NCBI GenBank assembly: GCA_965208275.1
Contig: OZ242331.1
Span: 4,340,001-4,404,000, forward strand
Origin: Bin5 sp022827195
GTDB taxonomy: Bacteria; Chloroflexota; Anaerolineae; Caldilineales; Caldilineaceae
Length of the DNA: 64,000 nucleotides
Reading direction: 5' to 3'
The notes beneath the pieces are model-generated. The model worked only from the letters and a program-made list of their open reading frames with translations. It was not told the DNA's origin and ran no database searches. The position numbers and the translations under genes are program-made. This document shows, piece after piece, positions 36,173-46,817 of this stretch. The stretch's first letter is position 1, and the number at the start of each line of letters is the position of its first letter.

Positions 36173-39100
36173 TTAGCTGAACGTCAGAACTGCGGGCTTT
36201 TCTCTGCCCGCCTCAGATGACGCATCACAAAACATCTCGACGACCGTCGGATGGCAGGTGAAAACCAGGACCTGGTTGGTGTCGGAGAGCTCTGTGAAAG
36301 CGGATGCAGCGCGGAGCGCCCGTGCGGGGTCGAAGTTTACGAGAACTTCATCGACAATGACGGGGAGCGGCTCCGTTCTCTGTCCAAGTTCGCGGATCAG
36401 TCCGAAGCGGAGGGCCAGGAAAAGCTGTTCGCGTGTTCCGCGGCTCAGTTCGGACGGCTGCTTGCTCTGCCTATCGGCGTCCATCACCGCGACCGTTTGC
36501 TCACCGAGGGGGGCGTACACCTGCCGGTAGCGTCCCTCGGTGATGGCTGCGAAGACTTTCTCGGCATGACGAACGACTTGCGGCTGCCGCTCGCGCTCGA
36601 ACTTTGCGCGCGCCTCGTTGAGCAGATTCTGGGCGAGGGTGAGCCGGGACCAGTCGCGGGCGTGGCCCCTTAGCTGTTCCAGGAGGACGTTGCGCTGCAT
36701 GCGCAGCCGCGACGACTCCTCCTCACCCTCGAGGTTGGCGAGCTCGGCCTGGATGGAACCGAGTTCGGTCAAGAGTTCACCATGTCGGGCGTCGACGCCG
36801 GCCTGTTCTTCCTTCAGCGAAGCAATCTCGCCGGTGATCGACTGGAGGTCTGTGTTTTGGAGGTCGTTCTTCAGAGATTCCAGCGGTTTTCCCGGGCCGC
36901 TGAGACGCTGAAGCTGGTCCAGGGCGGAGCGGGCGTTGCTGTCGAGTTTCGCCCGCTCTTCTGTCTGCCTCGCTCGCTGGCGGAACTCATCGACGTTGCC
37001 GGCGCCGCCGCTGCGGAACAGCCGCTCCAGTTCACTCTGCGCCGCCTGAAGTTCGCCTTTGCGTCTTTCCAACTGGCGATCAGCGGTCTCCAACTCGGTT
37101 TTGGCGTCGCCCAGGCGGCGGACGCTTTCTTGAACTTCCTCATGCAGCTCGACGAGCCTGTCAGCCGCCGCGACCACAGCGCGCTGGTCGCTGCGGTCGA
37201 AGGTAACGTTATAGGATGACGCAAGCGGCGCAACGATCTCGACATAATCGGCGATGTCGTTCTCGATATCCTGGATGCGCTGCCGAAAGCTCAGAAGCTC
37301 GCGGAGCTGGCTGCGTCCAAGCTCGATCTGTTTCTGCAGAACGTCAGCGGTCTCCGGCGTGTAGGTATCGAGCAGGCCGCGGGTCACCAGCCAGTTCTGC
37401 CAGTCACTCTGCGCCGAGTCACGTTGTTGACGTGCAGAGTCGACAGCAGCGGCGGACTCCTCGACACGAGTTTGCCGCTGGTCTTTCAGTTCCTTTGCCT
37501 TGTCAAGTGCGTCGGAGAGACGGGCCCATTCTTGCAGCCTGCGCTCCTCTTCGTCGATCAGTTCTTCTGCTGCAAGGATAGACGACTCATCGATCGTATC
37601 GAGCTCAAGGGGCGCCGCTTCGTGCATCATCGTGGAGTGGAGACTCTGCATATTCGCTTCTTCGCGTTGAAGGGACTGCTGAAGGGGGGAGACATGAGGC
37701 AGTTCCCCGGCACTCGCAAGACGGGCATTGCCGGAAATGAATAGGTATATAGCCAGAGCGCTGAGCGCAACAGCGGCCGCGATGCCAATGTAGAGTGCCG
37801 TTCCGCCGAGAACCGCTCCTCCCACCACTAGGGCTGTGCCAGCTATCAGAGCGGCGGCGGCAATGGCTCTGCTATGGTCTGACTTGCTTGGCGGGCGTTC
37901 CGTGCTTTTCAGGCTGTCCAGCTGGGTTTGTAGATTTCTTATATCCTGGCGCTGGCGGGCGAGATCGTTTAGTCGCGACCTTGTCGTGCGAATCAGGTTG
38001 CGGCGCAGCCGTATCTGTTCGGTATCACGGGACGGCCTGTCTATGGACTGAAACTGGCTGTCAGCCTTTTTCTCGCCGGCGATTGCCTCCCGCAATGCGA
38101 GTTCATTCTGGTCATGGGATGATCTACGCGTCGAAAGCGCGTCCAGGAGATAGCGCTTTCTGTCGCGGTGCTTCGCGATCTCCTGCCGCACAGCCATGGA
38201 GAAGTCGAACGCTTCCAGCCTGGTCTCATCCCAGTCCGGTCCCAGATCTCTCAGTGTTTCGGCGAGGGCCTTCTCGCGTTCATTCAGTTCAGCTCGCCGC
38301 TCGGGATAGTCTCTGACCAAACCGTTGAAGTCCGTTCGTCCTTCCTGCAGACGTTTGATTTCGGCTACGTGCTGAAGAATGGCCTCGTGTTCAACCTGAA
38401 TTTCGGCTGCTTGTCTTGCTTCTGCAGCCTGTTCTTCCGCAGTCCCAAACTCGCGTTGAGCGTTTCTGACGCGCTCCTCCAACGTTTCCAGACGGGTTAT
38501 GCCGTCCACGGGGAAATTTTCAATTGGCGGCAAAGAGGCTATCTCTTGGCGTGTCGATGCCAAGTCGTTCCATGGGTCCCAGGCGCTCTGGAGTGTCGTC
38601 TGGTGAGCAAGCCGCGATTGAATCTCGCGCCGGCAGGCGGCCAGGCCTTCGAGTTCGGTCTTGACCTGTTGTTGACGGGTGATGAGATTCCCGTACTCGC
38701 CTGCGTTCTCTTCGATTACTTTCAGCTTGCTGTCTATGTCTTGAAGTTGCTTGTGGGCAGCGTAGATTTTCTGGCTGCTGCCCCGATTGAGAAACAGCTT
38801 CTCTCGCTCGGCCGCGATTGATCTGATGACGCTCGGAAGCGAGGTCACGCCCATGCCGGCGCTGTAGATCTGGTTGTTGACGTTGGCATCTTCAAGCAAG
38901 GCGGTACTATGGAGCTCGGTGAGGGTAAAGGCGAAGACCTGTTCAAACAGGTTTTTGGAACTGTTGCCCAGTATCTGGGCGAGCATCGTCTCATTCAGCT
39001 GCGCGCCGGTTTCTGAAGTAAGGGTGACCCCCGCTGAAGGTCCTCCCTTAAACCGGCTGACATCGGTCCGAAGGCCCTCTTTGTTGGTAAGGGTTACACG

Positions 39101-39304
39101 GCCTCCGTGGCGGCCGCCTGCCAGCGGCGGGTAGTCGTGGGGCGCGCGTCGAAAGCCGAACAGGACTGCACGAATGAACTCCAGCAGTGTGCTTTTGCCC
39201 GCTTCGTTCGGCCCGTAGAAAACGGTTACGGGCTGTTCCAGCGGCCCAAAATCCCTGGCGGCGAACTGCCCGAATCCGTCGACGTAGATTTCACGAATTC
39301 TCAT
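36173..39304 (-). CDS. SbcC/YhaN-like ATPase
   Basis: A 1043-aa SMC-like ATPase. Walker A is GPNEAGKST (31-39), long coiled coils occupy about 190-420 and 570-850, and near residue 490 a pair of hydrophobic segments (AAAALIAGTALVVGGAVLGG, AAAVALSALAIYLFI) lies where YhaN-type proteins have a membrane hairpin. C-terminal signature and Walker B are LSRGTREQLFLALRFGLI and PVIVDEVLVNFD. It pairs with the upstream nuclease (4-bp overlap), forming an SbcCD/Mre11-Rad50-like complex that opens DNA ends or hairpins. Last gene of the abiEi-to-sbcC operon. Confidence 0.88.
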   Translation of the reverse strand: MRIREIYVDGFGQFAARDFGPLEQPVTVFYGPNEAGKSTLLEFIRAVLFGFRRAPHDYPPLAGGRHGGRVTLTNKEGLRTDVSRFKGGPSAGVTLTSETGAQLNETMLAQILGNSSKNLFEQVFAFTLTELHSTALLEDANVNNQIYSAGMGVTSLPSVIRSIAAEREKLFLNRGSSQKIYAAHKQLQDIDSKLKVIEENAGEYGNLITRQQQVKTELEGLAACRREIQSRLAHQTTLQSAWDPWNDLASTRQEIASLPPIENFPVDGITRLETLEERVRNAQREFGTAEEQAAEARQAAEIQVEHEAILQHVAEIKRLQEGRTDFNGLVRDYPERRAELNEREKALAETLRDLGPDWDETRLEAFDFSMAVRQEIAKHRDRKRYLLDALSTRRSSHDQNELALREAIAGEKKADSQFQSIDRPSRDTEQIRLRRNLIRTTRSRLNDLARQRQDIRNLQTQLDSLKSTERPPSKSDHSRAIAAAALIAGTALVVGGAVLGGTALYIGIAAAVALSALAIYLFISGNARLASAGELPHVSPLQQSLQREEANMQSLHSTMMHEAAPLELDTIDESSILAAEELIDEEERRLQEWARLSDALDKAKELKDQRQTRVEESAAAVDSARQQRDSAQSDWQNWLVTRGLLDTYTPETADVLQKQIELGRSQLRELLSFRQRIQDIENDIADYVEIVAPLASSYNVTFDRSDQRAVVAAADRLVELHEEVQESVRRLGDAKTELETADRQLERRKGELQAAQSELERLFRSGGAGNVDEFRQRARQTEERAKLDSNARSALDQLQRLSGPGKPLESLKNDLQNTDLQSITGEIASLKEEQAGVDARHGELLTELGSIQAELANLEGEEESSRLRMQRNVLLEQLRGHARDWSRLTLAQNLLNEARAKFERERQPQVVRHAEKVFAAITEGRYRQVYAPLGEQTVAVMDADRQSKQPSELSRGTREQLFLALRFGLIRELGQRTEPLPVIVDEVLVNFDPARALRAASAFTELSDTNQVLVFTCHPTVVEMFCDASSEAGREKPAVLTFS

Positions 39305-40572
39305 TCGTCATCTCCGGCGAGCTGTTCAACTACGATCGCCTCGGCCTCGTCGATCAAGGTGGCGAAACCGTCTCCGTCGAGAACATGGTCGGACAGGTAC
39401 CTTCTGTACTGGCGATGTTGGTAAAGTTCAGAAAGACTGTTATTCAGACGCTCTTGCAGTTCGGGGTCGTTCTTTGCTCGATCCACTGTCTTCAGCAGTT
39501 CGGCCAGAAAGTCGGAACCCTCGATCCGTTCCTGTCGGTTGAAGGGAGCGCCCGTATTGTCTTCGATGCGCTCGCACCAGACGAACGGCGAGCGGTCTTC
39601 CCATTCGCCGTTCAGGTCCTCTATCAGACTCTCGATGAAGTTCGGCCGCTGCAGAGCGCTATACAGGCCGCCCCGCCCGGTCAAAGTCACTTGCAAGACG
39701 ACCGACCGGCCGCCGGCGTCTCCCTGCGCATCGGTCATGGTCTGGTCAAGGCTGTCCAGTAACTCCTGCTCGGTTCCCAGTGGGGAAATGTCGAGGACGG
39801 AACGCTGCCAGCGTACGGTGTTTACTGCCCTGAAGTCCAGCTGCAGGTTTTTGGCTCCGTCCACCTCGACAAGGTAGACGCCGCGTGGGCCGCTCTCATT
39901 CGGATGTCTGCCCTGGGAATTACCCGGGTAAACCACAGCAGGGGATTGCTCGCTGAGTATCTGCTGCGTATGAACGTGGCCCAGCGCCCAGTAATCGATT
40001 GCGGACGATCTGAGATCGTCCAGCGAACACGGGGCGTAGGAGGCGTGCGCTGTGTTGCCGTCAACGTTGGTGTGCAGCAGCCCGATGGAAAAGGCGTTGG
40101 AATTGACTTCGTCGAGGTCTCGCACCAGGTTGTGATGGATGTCGCGCGTCGGGTAACTGATGCCGTGTACGACCGCGCGTCCGGGGTCGTCGTCAAAGAC
40201 CGGCGCGGACTCAAATTGCGGGCCAAAGCGAGTACAGCTTGGCGGATAGTCAAGGCGAGCTTCCCAGCCGTCGAGGGGATCGTGGTTGCCGTGGCAGACA
40301 AAGGAGCGGATGCCAGCCTCGTGCAGCTGCTCCAGACCGGCAACGAACTTGAGCTGGGCGCGCAGGCTCCGGTCGGACGAATCGTACACATCACCGGCAA
40401 CGAGCAGCGCATCGACACTTTCGTCAATACAGAGCTTGATGATGTTTTGATATGCGCTGAACGTCGCGCTGTGCAGGGCGTTCGTCACATGTTCGGGAGC
40501 AACGGCCTTGATTCCGACAAAGGGGCTGTCGAGATGCAGATCAGCCGCATGTACGAAGCGGAGAAGGGTCAT
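39301..40572 (-). CDS. SbcD/YhaO-like metallophosphatase nuclease
   Basis: A 423-aa Mre11-type exonuclease. Motifs: ADLHLDSP (10-17), AGDVYD, CHGNHDPLDGW, LLHTN and GHVHTQQ, which coordinate two Mn/Mg ions. The C-terminal half is the capping region specific to the YhaO subgroup. It starts 60 bp after addA and overlaps the ATPase gene by 4 bp. Confidence 0.9.
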   Translation of the reverse strand: MTLLRFVHAADLHLDSPFVGIKAVAPEHVTNALHSATFSAYQNIIKLCIDESVDALLVAGDVYDSSDRSLRAQLKFVAGLEQLHEAGIRSFVCHGNHDPLDGWEARLDYPPSCTRFGPQFESAPVFDDDPGRAVVHGISYPTRDIHHNLVRDLDEVNSNAFSIGLLHTNVDGNTAHASYAPCSLDDLRSSAIDYWALGHVHTQQILSEQSPAVVYPGNSQGRHPNESGPRGVYLVEVDGAKNLQLDFRAVNTVRWQRSVLDISPLGTEQELLDSLDQTMTDAQGDAGGRSVVLQVTLTGRGGLYSALQRPNFIESLIEDLNGEWEDRSPFVWCERIEDNTGAPFNRQERIEGSDFLAELLKTVDRAKNDPELQERLNNSLSELYQHRQYRRYLSDHVLDGDGFATLIDEAEAIVVEQLAGDDE

Positions 40573-40632
40573 GTGGGTCCGTCAGCTCCGGGTGGATGGA
40601 TCGGCAATTATAGCTGATCGCACCCTGCATCA

Positions 40633-43600
40633 CTAATCGGCCGTCCCGAGCGGAAGACTCGCAACGGCACTGGATGGGCCGCCTTTCAGCAGGCCTAGGG
40701 CCGCCTCTTCCGCCTCTTGCATGGCGGCGGGCAGGTTGTCGATGGTGCTGATTTGGTCCGGCGCCAGGAAGAGGAAGGAGACCTCCTTCACTTTGACGCC
40801 GGTTGCTTTTGTCAGGGCGAGCGCGTAGGCGCCGCCCTGCAGGCGATAGCGGGAGACCGCCCTTTCCATTCTGTCATCGGATTTGAGGTCATCGGTCTTG
40901 AAGTCTACGATGACGAAGCCGTCCTCTTCCTCGAAGAGCAGGTCGATGAAGCCCTCGACGATGCCGTCGCCGACGGGTCCGGCGACAGGCGTTTCGCGCC
41001 AGTAGCGTTTCGAATCGAGGGCGCGCTGCACGAGGGGGCTGGCGAGCGCGCCGCGTACGAGGCGGGCGATCTCGTTGGCGCGGCCGGGCACGCCTTCGGC
41101 CGCGGCCTGCGCCTGGGCGATGTCGTCGAGGCCCGCGCCGGTGCGCAGATCGACGACCTGCAGGGCGGCGTGGACCGCGCGGCCGATGTTGGTGCCGGCG
41201 CGGCCGCGGCGCCAGGGTTCGTCGGGGATATCCTGCTCTTCTTTCGCCTCTTGGGCGATGCGGGTGGCGGCGGCCGCTACGGGGCGTTTGCGCGTCGCGT
41301 AGACCAGGCCTCGTTCCTCTTCCCACTGTTTTCGCGCCGCCGCGGTGTCGCGGTCCGCCGCGGTCGTGTCGTCGCGCGATTCGGGGGAATCTGCGGTGGG
41401 CATTGCGGTCGGATGGAACGGCTGCCAGAGATGGTCCGCCCCCTGCATGAACTCTGCGATGCGGGCCGCCGGCGGCTTCGAGTCCCCTGACTTCCTGTAC
41501 AGGCTGACGACGAGGTGATCGCGGGCGCGCGTCGCGGCTACGTACATAAGGCGCACCTGCTCCTCCTCTTCACGCTCTTTTTCCGTGTCGACCAGCTCGG
41601 CATAGCCGGCGGTCTGCAGCGGCACGTCCTTCGAACCGGCCTTCACCTCGACCTGCCCGCAGATGCGGTCGTAGAGAACAGGATTGGTCTGGTTCCTTGG
41701 GCCGAAGTTCAGCCCGGCCAGGAAGAGAATTGGAAACTCGAGGCCCTTGGCGGCGTGAATGGTCATCACGCGTACCGCGCCCTCGTCGGACTCCTGCACG
41801 GCCGTCTCGAGCGCCTTTGCTCCTTCCTCCTGCTGCCGCGCCGACCAGGCGAGGTAGGCGCGCAGCGAGGTTTCACCGGCCGCGGCGAAGGCGCGGGCGC
41901 GGTCGATGAGGAAGTTATAGCGCTGCCAGCGGCCGCGCCACTGGCGCTCGTCGAGGGCCAGCTCGCGCAGTTTCCGTTCGCGTACGAAGCGTTCGATCAG
42001 CGCGGCCGGGGAGACCCACTTGCGGTCTTCGTGGCACTGTTTGAGCGCGGCGAGCGCTGCGGCGACGCGTGCGTGCGGTGCATCGTTTCCGGCCAGGTAG
42101 TCGAACTGTCCGCCGTCCTCGACGAATGCGAGCAGGTCGGCGTCGGAGCAGGCAAAGGCGGGAGAACGGAGCGCGGCGACCACGGCGACCTGGTTGGTCG
42201 GGTCGTCGATGGCGGCAAGACAGTTGAGCAGGTCGCGCACCTCCTGTGTCTCGTAGATCAGGGACTGGCTTTCGAGCCGGTAGGGTATGCCGGCATCCTC
42301 GAAGGCGAGCTCGAGCGCAAAAAACGACGCCCGGCGCGGCATCAGCACACAGATGTCGTTATATTCGGCGGGGCGGAGCGCGGCGGCGCCGTCCTCTGAA
42401 CGGACCGGCCAGCCCTCCGCGATCGCGGTCTGTATCGCGGCCGCGATCGCCTCGACCTCCTCCTCACGCGCTACGCCTACATTCCCCTCGACTTCGCCGC
42501 CCATGCAGCGAACGGGCGGCGGCTGGCCCTGATACGGCACAGGTGAGAGGGGCGCGTAGCCGGCCTGGGCTGCGCCCTCCTCCATCCACAGGGTGAACAG
42601 CTGGTTGACCCAGTCGATGACCGGAGCGAGTGAGCGGAAATTCTGCGAAAGGAGCACCTTCGACCCGCCAACGGCCTCCTGCATGCGCTCGACCTGTTGA
42701 ATGTCGGCGCGGCGGAAGCGGTAGATCGACTGCTTGGGGTCGCCGACGATGAACAGCTTGCCGGCGGCGGGCTGCACCGCGCGCCACTCTTTGGGCCGGC
42801 TGGCGGCATCGGCGCGGTGGGGGGCCTCTTCGGCCAGGAACATGGCGATCTCGGCCTGCAGGGGATCGGTGTCCTGGACTTCGTCGACCAGGATGTGGGT
42901 GTAGCGCGCCCGGAAATGGTCGCGTGCGGGGAGGCTGTCGCGCAGCAGGTTGCGGGCGAGCACCAGCAAGTCCATGAACTCGACTTCTCCGGCCCTTTTG
43001 CGGTCCTCGGCATAATCGAGGGCAAAGCGTTTGAGCAGCTCGAGCACCGGGACCAGGGCCGCCGCCTCCTCGGCATCGCGGTTGGCAGGCGTGTCGAATG
43101 CAGCTCCGGCCAGCAGATCGTAGTTGTCGTTGAAGCTGACCGCGATGTCACGGAGGTGCTTCAGGGTCATGCCCACCGCGAGCGCGGGGCGCAGCGCGTT
43201 CTGCGCCGCGGGGTCGTCCAGCGTCATGTCGAGCCACTCCGACCAGCGGTTTTCGAATGCGATCTCGGCTGCGACCTCGTCGCGGGTGGTGAAGCCGGGC
43301 GGCAGGCCCGATTCGAGAGGGCGCTCGCGCAGGAGGCTGCCGGCGAAGCTGTGCAGCGTCTGGACGGCGGCCTGGTCGAGCTCCTCGACGGCGCGCTGGC
43401 AGTTGGCGCGCTCGGCCCGGCCGAGGCTGTCGTCTTCGGCGGCCTTTTCGAGGGTCTCGCCGATGCGGCTGTTCAGCTCGGCGGCGGCGGCCTCGGTAAA
43501 GGTGATGGCGGCGATGCCACCCATGTCGGCGCGGCCTGTTGTAATGAGGGCAACGATGCGCTGGACGAGGCTGTGCGTTTTGCCGGTGCCGGCGCCGGCG

Positions 43601-43671
43601 ACGACGACCATGTTCTGGTCGAGGTTTTGGACGATGGCATCGCGTGCGGCCTGATCGGCGAGGGTCGTCAT
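40633..43671 (-). CDS. addA: AddA-like helicase-nuclease
   Basis: A 1012-aa UvrD/Rep superfamily-1 helicase fused to a RecB-family nuclease. Walker A AGAGTGKT (25-32), ITFTEAAAAEL, ILVDEVQDTDPLQ (motif II), QNFRS (motif IV), VMTIHAAKGLEFPILFLAG (motif V), MYVAATRARDHLVV (motif VI). The C-terminal nuclease core is GFIDLLFEEEDGFVIVDFKTDDL (D...D-x-K). It would unwind and trim double-strand ends together with the AddB-like protein encoded upstream (4-bp overlap). Length is shorter than Bacillus AddA (about 1230 aa). Confidence 0.88.
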   Translation of the reverse strand: MTTLADQAARDAIVQNLDQNMVVVAGAGTGKTHSLVQRIVALITTGRADMGGIAAITFTEAAAAELNSRIGETLEKAAEDDSLGRAERANCQRAVEELDQAAVQTLHSFAGSLLRERPLESGLPPGFTTRDEVAAEIAFENRWSEWLDMTLDDPAAQNALRPALAVGMTLKHLRDIAVSFNDNYDLLAGAAFDTPANRDAEEAAALVPVLELLKRFALDYAEDRKRAGEVEFMDLLVLARNLLRDSLPARDHFRARYTHILVDEVQDTDPLQAEIAMFLAEEAPHRADAASRPKEWRAVQPAAGKLFIVGDPKQSIYRFRRADIQQVERMQEAVGGSKVLLSQNFRSLAPVIDWVNQLFTLWMEEGAAQAGYAPLSPVPYQGQPPPVRCMGGEVEGNVGVAREEEVEAIAAAIQTAIAEGWPVRSEDGAAALRPAEYNDICVLMPRRASFFALELAFEDAGIPYRLESQSLIYETQEVRDLLNCLAAIDDPTNQVAVVAALRSPAFACSDADLLAFVEDGGQFDYLAGNDAPHARVAAALAALKQCHEDRKWVSPAALIERFVRERKLRELALDERQWRGRWQRYNFLIDRARAFAAAGETSLRAYLAWSARQQEEGAKALETAVQESDEGAVRVMTIHAAKGLEFPILFLAGLNFGPRNQTNPVLYDRICGQVEVKAGSKDVPLQTAGYAELVDTEKEREEEEQVRLMYVAATRARDHLVVSLYRKSGDSKPPAARIAEFMQGADHLWQPFHPTAMPTADSPESRDDTTAADRDTAAARKQWEEERGLVYATRKRPVAAAATRIAQEAKEEQDIPDEPWRRGRAGTNIGRAVHAALQVVDLRTGAGLDDIAQAQAAAEGVPGRANEIARLVRGALASPLVQRALDSKRYWRETPVAGPVGDGIVEGFIDLLFEEEDGFVIVDFKTDDLKSDDRMERAVSRYRLQGGAYALALTKATGVKVKEVSFLFLAPDQISTIDNLPAAMQEAEEAALGLLKGGPSSAVASLPLGTAD

Positions 43672-46600
43672 GTGGTTGCCTCGCCGTCGGCCAGGGCCGC
43701 GTAGGCGGCCAGGCGGTCGTCACGGCGCTTCTGGCGCCAGTGCCGCTCGCGCCGGGTGGGGCAGAGGTTCTTGAATTCGCAGAATCTGCAATTCTCGCTG
43801 TCTTTACCTGGGTTGGCAGGGAAGAAGCCCTTGCCGATACCGTCGCTGATTATGTCCACCGCATCCTCGAAGGGATCAAGCATCTCTTCGAGAGGCGCCG
43901 CCTTCCGGGAGGGACGCGTCTTGAAGTTCCCCTCCGATGATACGAACCAGTAGGCGACTTGGACGTCGACCCCATCGTCCAGGAGTTGCCTCGCCGCGAG
44001 ACCGTAGACAGGTAGCTGCAGGCGCTTGCCGCTCTGAACGGGGTCTTTGTCCATGTTCTTGTAATCGTCCGTCTTGCCCGTCTTGTAATCGAGCACGAGC
44101 GCGATATTCCCATCCGGGGAGAGGTCGATGCGGTCGATATAGCCGCGGAAACGGATCGCGCCCCTCTTCGCGCTCGACCATTCGACAGATTCCTGTGTTT
44201 GGGAACTGTCGGGCCTGTGCCGTACGGAGCCGAAAGCGGGCTCAACGAGGTGGGGTGAGACGCCGTACCTTTTGCGTAGTTTGGCATCCTCTTCCAGGAA
44301 CCTGTCGAGGTCGTTGCGCAGCTCCTGTCGCGTCACCTTCCACAGGAGATCTTTGCCGGTCACGCCGCGCTGCTCGGCGTCCTGTAGCACCTCGGTCGCG
44401 ATCTCACCGAGCAGATGGCGCTGCTCATCGCTCCAGGGCTGGTCGGGTGCGGGGACGGAGTCCTGCGCCTGCACGGCGCGGATAAAGCGTTCGAGCGTGG
44501 TGTGGACGAGGGAGCCCCGCTCCATGGCAGAAATGGTCGTGATCTCCTCCGGCTGCTGCGGTGCGGCGATGCCGAGGACGTTGGCGAGGAAGTAATTGAA
44601 CGGACATCGCGCCCAGGTTTCAAGGCGCGTCGGCGAGAAGACTTCGCTGCTGGAGAGACCGATGCGCCCGGACGCGGCGCGGGCGTGCGAGAGGTCCCCG
44701 TCCCAGACGGTCAGCCCGGCGCTCCTGCGGGCCCGATGCATCGCCAGCGCTCTGGCCAGCACGGTTTCCGGCGCCGCGAGGTGGTGCCGGCCGATGCGTC
44801 TGCCGACGTCGCGCCAGTGCCACAGGCGGTGGAGGTCGTAGTCGTGGACGTCGGCGGGTTGTGAAGCGGAGAGGGCGCTGATGCCGGCCTGGGCCGACGG
44901 CACCTCTGTGAACCAAGGCTGGGCGCGCAAGGAGGCCAGGTCGTCGGGTGAGGTGAGCATCGAGGGGTAGACGCGAGAGCCGTACAGAAGGGACGCCTCT
45001 TCCAGGAGCCATTGGGACGGGCGCTGCACCCGCTGTGCGATGTTGTTGCTGCGGGGGTAGGTGAGGACGGTCGCGTGTGCGGTGGATGCCGCGGCCAGGT
45101 AGTCGTACCGTTCGGCGGCCGCGCCGAGGCGGGGCGGGAGGCCGGCCAGCTCGCGGTCCTGTTCCGGCAGCAGGGGATCTTCGGAGGGGCGCGAGGGCAC
45201 GAGGCCTTCGACCATGCCGAGCAGGTATGCGCGGTCGAAGCGCATGCCGACTGCGCTGCCGACGGGGCCGACGAAGACGCCTTCGCCGAGCGCGCCGGAT
45301 ATGGCTGCGGAGCGTTTGAGTGATTCGTCGAGCGCGGCGCGAAAATCTTCGAGCGTGAGGTCCTCATCGCCGCTGAGGGCGGCCAGCTCCTGCAGGGCCC
45401 CCTCCAGCTTTTCGAGGTTTTCCTGCTCGTCGAGCGGCAGCGAGGCCTTGTCGAGGTAGTGCTCGACCAGGTTTTCGGCCCAAGCGACGAGTTGTGGCCA
45501 GGTGCGGCAGGAACCGGCCTGCGCCAGGTCGTCGTGCAGGCGGAGTATGAAGCCGCGCAGGGCGCGGGCCTCGCTTATGCTCTCTGCAACCAGCGTTCGT
45601 TCGGCCTCGGACGGCTCTTCGTTCCGCTCTTCGCCCGCCTGCTCCTGTGCTGCGGCATAGCGTGCAAGGCGGTCGCGCCACTGCTCGATGCCGGCGATGA
45701 CGCCGGCGTCACGCGAGACGGCGTCCCAGCGAGCGGGGCTGTGTCCGGTGCGGTCGGCCTTTGCGGGGCAGGAGGTGAGCCAGCGCATAATCTCTTCCCT
45801 GGGCAGATCGCCGCCGGCCAGGTCGACGATGCCTTTGACCGTGCGCCCGGCCGCGGTCGCGGCCAGCCTTCCCGCTGGCGGACCGGCGGTCGGAATGCCG
45901 GCGATGGCGAACTGTTCTGCGACCAGCGGGGCGTAGGGTTCCTGCTGCCAGTAGAGGACGGCCATGCGTTGGAAGGGTGTGCCGGCGTGCGCGGCCGCGG
46001 CGATCTCGCGTGCCACGCTGCGCACCTCTTCGCGGATATCCGAGGTGACGAGCAGGCCCGACGCGTGCGGGCCCCGCGTCGCGGCGTCCGGCGGGCTGGA
46101 AAGGTCCTCTGCGCCCGGTGCGCCGGCAAGCAACTCCCTGTCGATCTTTCCCTCTCCCGTGATTCCCAGGACGGTCGCGCAGTTCCCCGCGCCATGCAGC
46201 GCCTCCAGCAGCCGCTGCTCCCCCGGCTTCAGGTCGTGCGGCAGGTATGCGATCAACTGCCCGAGCGCGTCGAGAGCGGTCGTTTGTTGACCTTTCACGG
46301 CGTCGGCGGCCTCGTGGGAGAGCGTTTCAGGGTCATAGTAGGACTCCGTCGCGGCGCGGAAGCGTTCGAAGAGGCGGACAGTCTCACCCGTGATGCCGCC
46401 ACGTTGTTTGAGCGCGGCCAATCTGTCTTTCTCGACATTGCGGAGCTCGCGGAATGTCCTGTGCAGGCTGGCATGGAAGGAGGGGTGGGCGCGGAAGGGT
46501 TCGAGCTGCCCGCCGGCCCCACGTGCGGCGCGGCGGACCTCTGCGAATCTGATCAGAGGCTTGAGCGGTCTTTTGTCTTGTGCGGCCAGCTGCGGGGCGC

Positions 46601-46814
46601 CGAGCAGCTCGGCGAGGCGGGCGAGCACCATGAAGCGCACGTTGACGAGGCCGCGGCGGCCGATGTCGCGGCGCAGGTGGAGGCCGGCATAGGTCGTTGG
46701 CACGATGACGGTGACGGGCGCGAAGGGGTCTTCGGCCTGGTACTGGCGCAGGAGGTCTTCGAGGCGTTCCTGCGCCTGTTTGATCGGTTCAATGAATACG
46801 GTGGAATCCTGCAT
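43668..46814 (-). CDS. addB: AddB-like nuclease
   Basis: A 1048-aa AddB/RecC-like protein with a degenerate helicase-like N-terminal part (TVIVPTTYAGLHLRRDI in place of a perfect Walker A) and a PD-(D/E)XK nuclease at the C-terminus (RGYIDRIDLSPDGNIALVLDYKTGK). A cysteine before it (ARCPFNYF) together with CRFCEFKNLC near the end gives the four Cys of an AddB-type iron-sulfur staple. GGAGAAG lies 6 bp before its ATG, inside the 3' end of the truncated abiEii; only 3 bp separate the two genes. Works with the AddA-like protein. Confidence 0.88.
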   Translation of the reverse strand: MQDSTVFIEPIKQAQERLEDLLRQYQAEDPFAPVTVIVPTTYAGLHLRRDIGRRGLVNVRFMVLARLAELLGAPQLAAQDKRPLKPLIRFAEVRRAARGAGGQLEPFRAHPSFHASLHRTFRELRNVEKDRLAALKQRGGITGETVRLFERFRAATESYYDPETLSHEAADAVKGQQTTALDALGQLIAYLPHDLKPGEQRLLEALHGAGNCATVLGITGEGKIDRELLAGAPGAEDLSSPPDAATRGPHASGLLVTSDIREEVRSVAREIAAAAHAGTPFQRMAVLYWQQEPYAPLVAEQFAIAGIPTAGPPAGRLAATAAGRTVKGIVDLAGGDLPREEIMRWLTSCPAKADRTGHSPARWDAVSRDAGVIAGIEQWRDRLARYAAAQEQAGEERNEEPSEAERTLVAESISEARALRGFILRLHDDLAQAGSCRTWPQLVAWAENLVEHYLDKASLPLDEQENLEKLEGALQELAALSGDEDLTLEDFRAALDESLKRSAAISGALGEGVFVGPVGSAVGMRFDRAYLLGMVEGLVPSRPSEDPLLPEQDRELAGLPPRLGAAAERYDYLAAASTAHATVLTYPRSNNIAQRVQRPSQWLLEEASLLYGSRVYPSMLTSPDDLASLRAQPWFTEVPSAQAGISALSASQPADVHDYDLHRLWHWRDVGRRIGRHHLAAPETVLARALAMHRARRSAGLTVWDGDLSHARAASGRIGLSSSEVFSPTRLETWARCPFNYFLANVLGIAAPQQPEEITTISAMERGSLVHTTLERFIRAVQAQDSVPAPDQPWSDEQRHLLGEIATEVLQDAEQRGVTGKDLLWKVTRQELRNDLDRFLEEDAKLRKRYGVSPHLVEPAFGSVRHRPDSSQTQESVEWSSAKRGAIRFRGYIDRIDLSPDGNIALVLDYKTGKTDDYKNMDKDPVQSGKRLQLPVYGLAARQLLDDGVDVQVAYWFVSSEGNFKTRPSRKAAPLEEMLDPFEDAVDIISDGIGKGFFPANPGKDSENCRFCEFKNLCPTRRERHWRQKRRDDRLAAYAALADGEATT

Positions 46815-46817
46815 CGA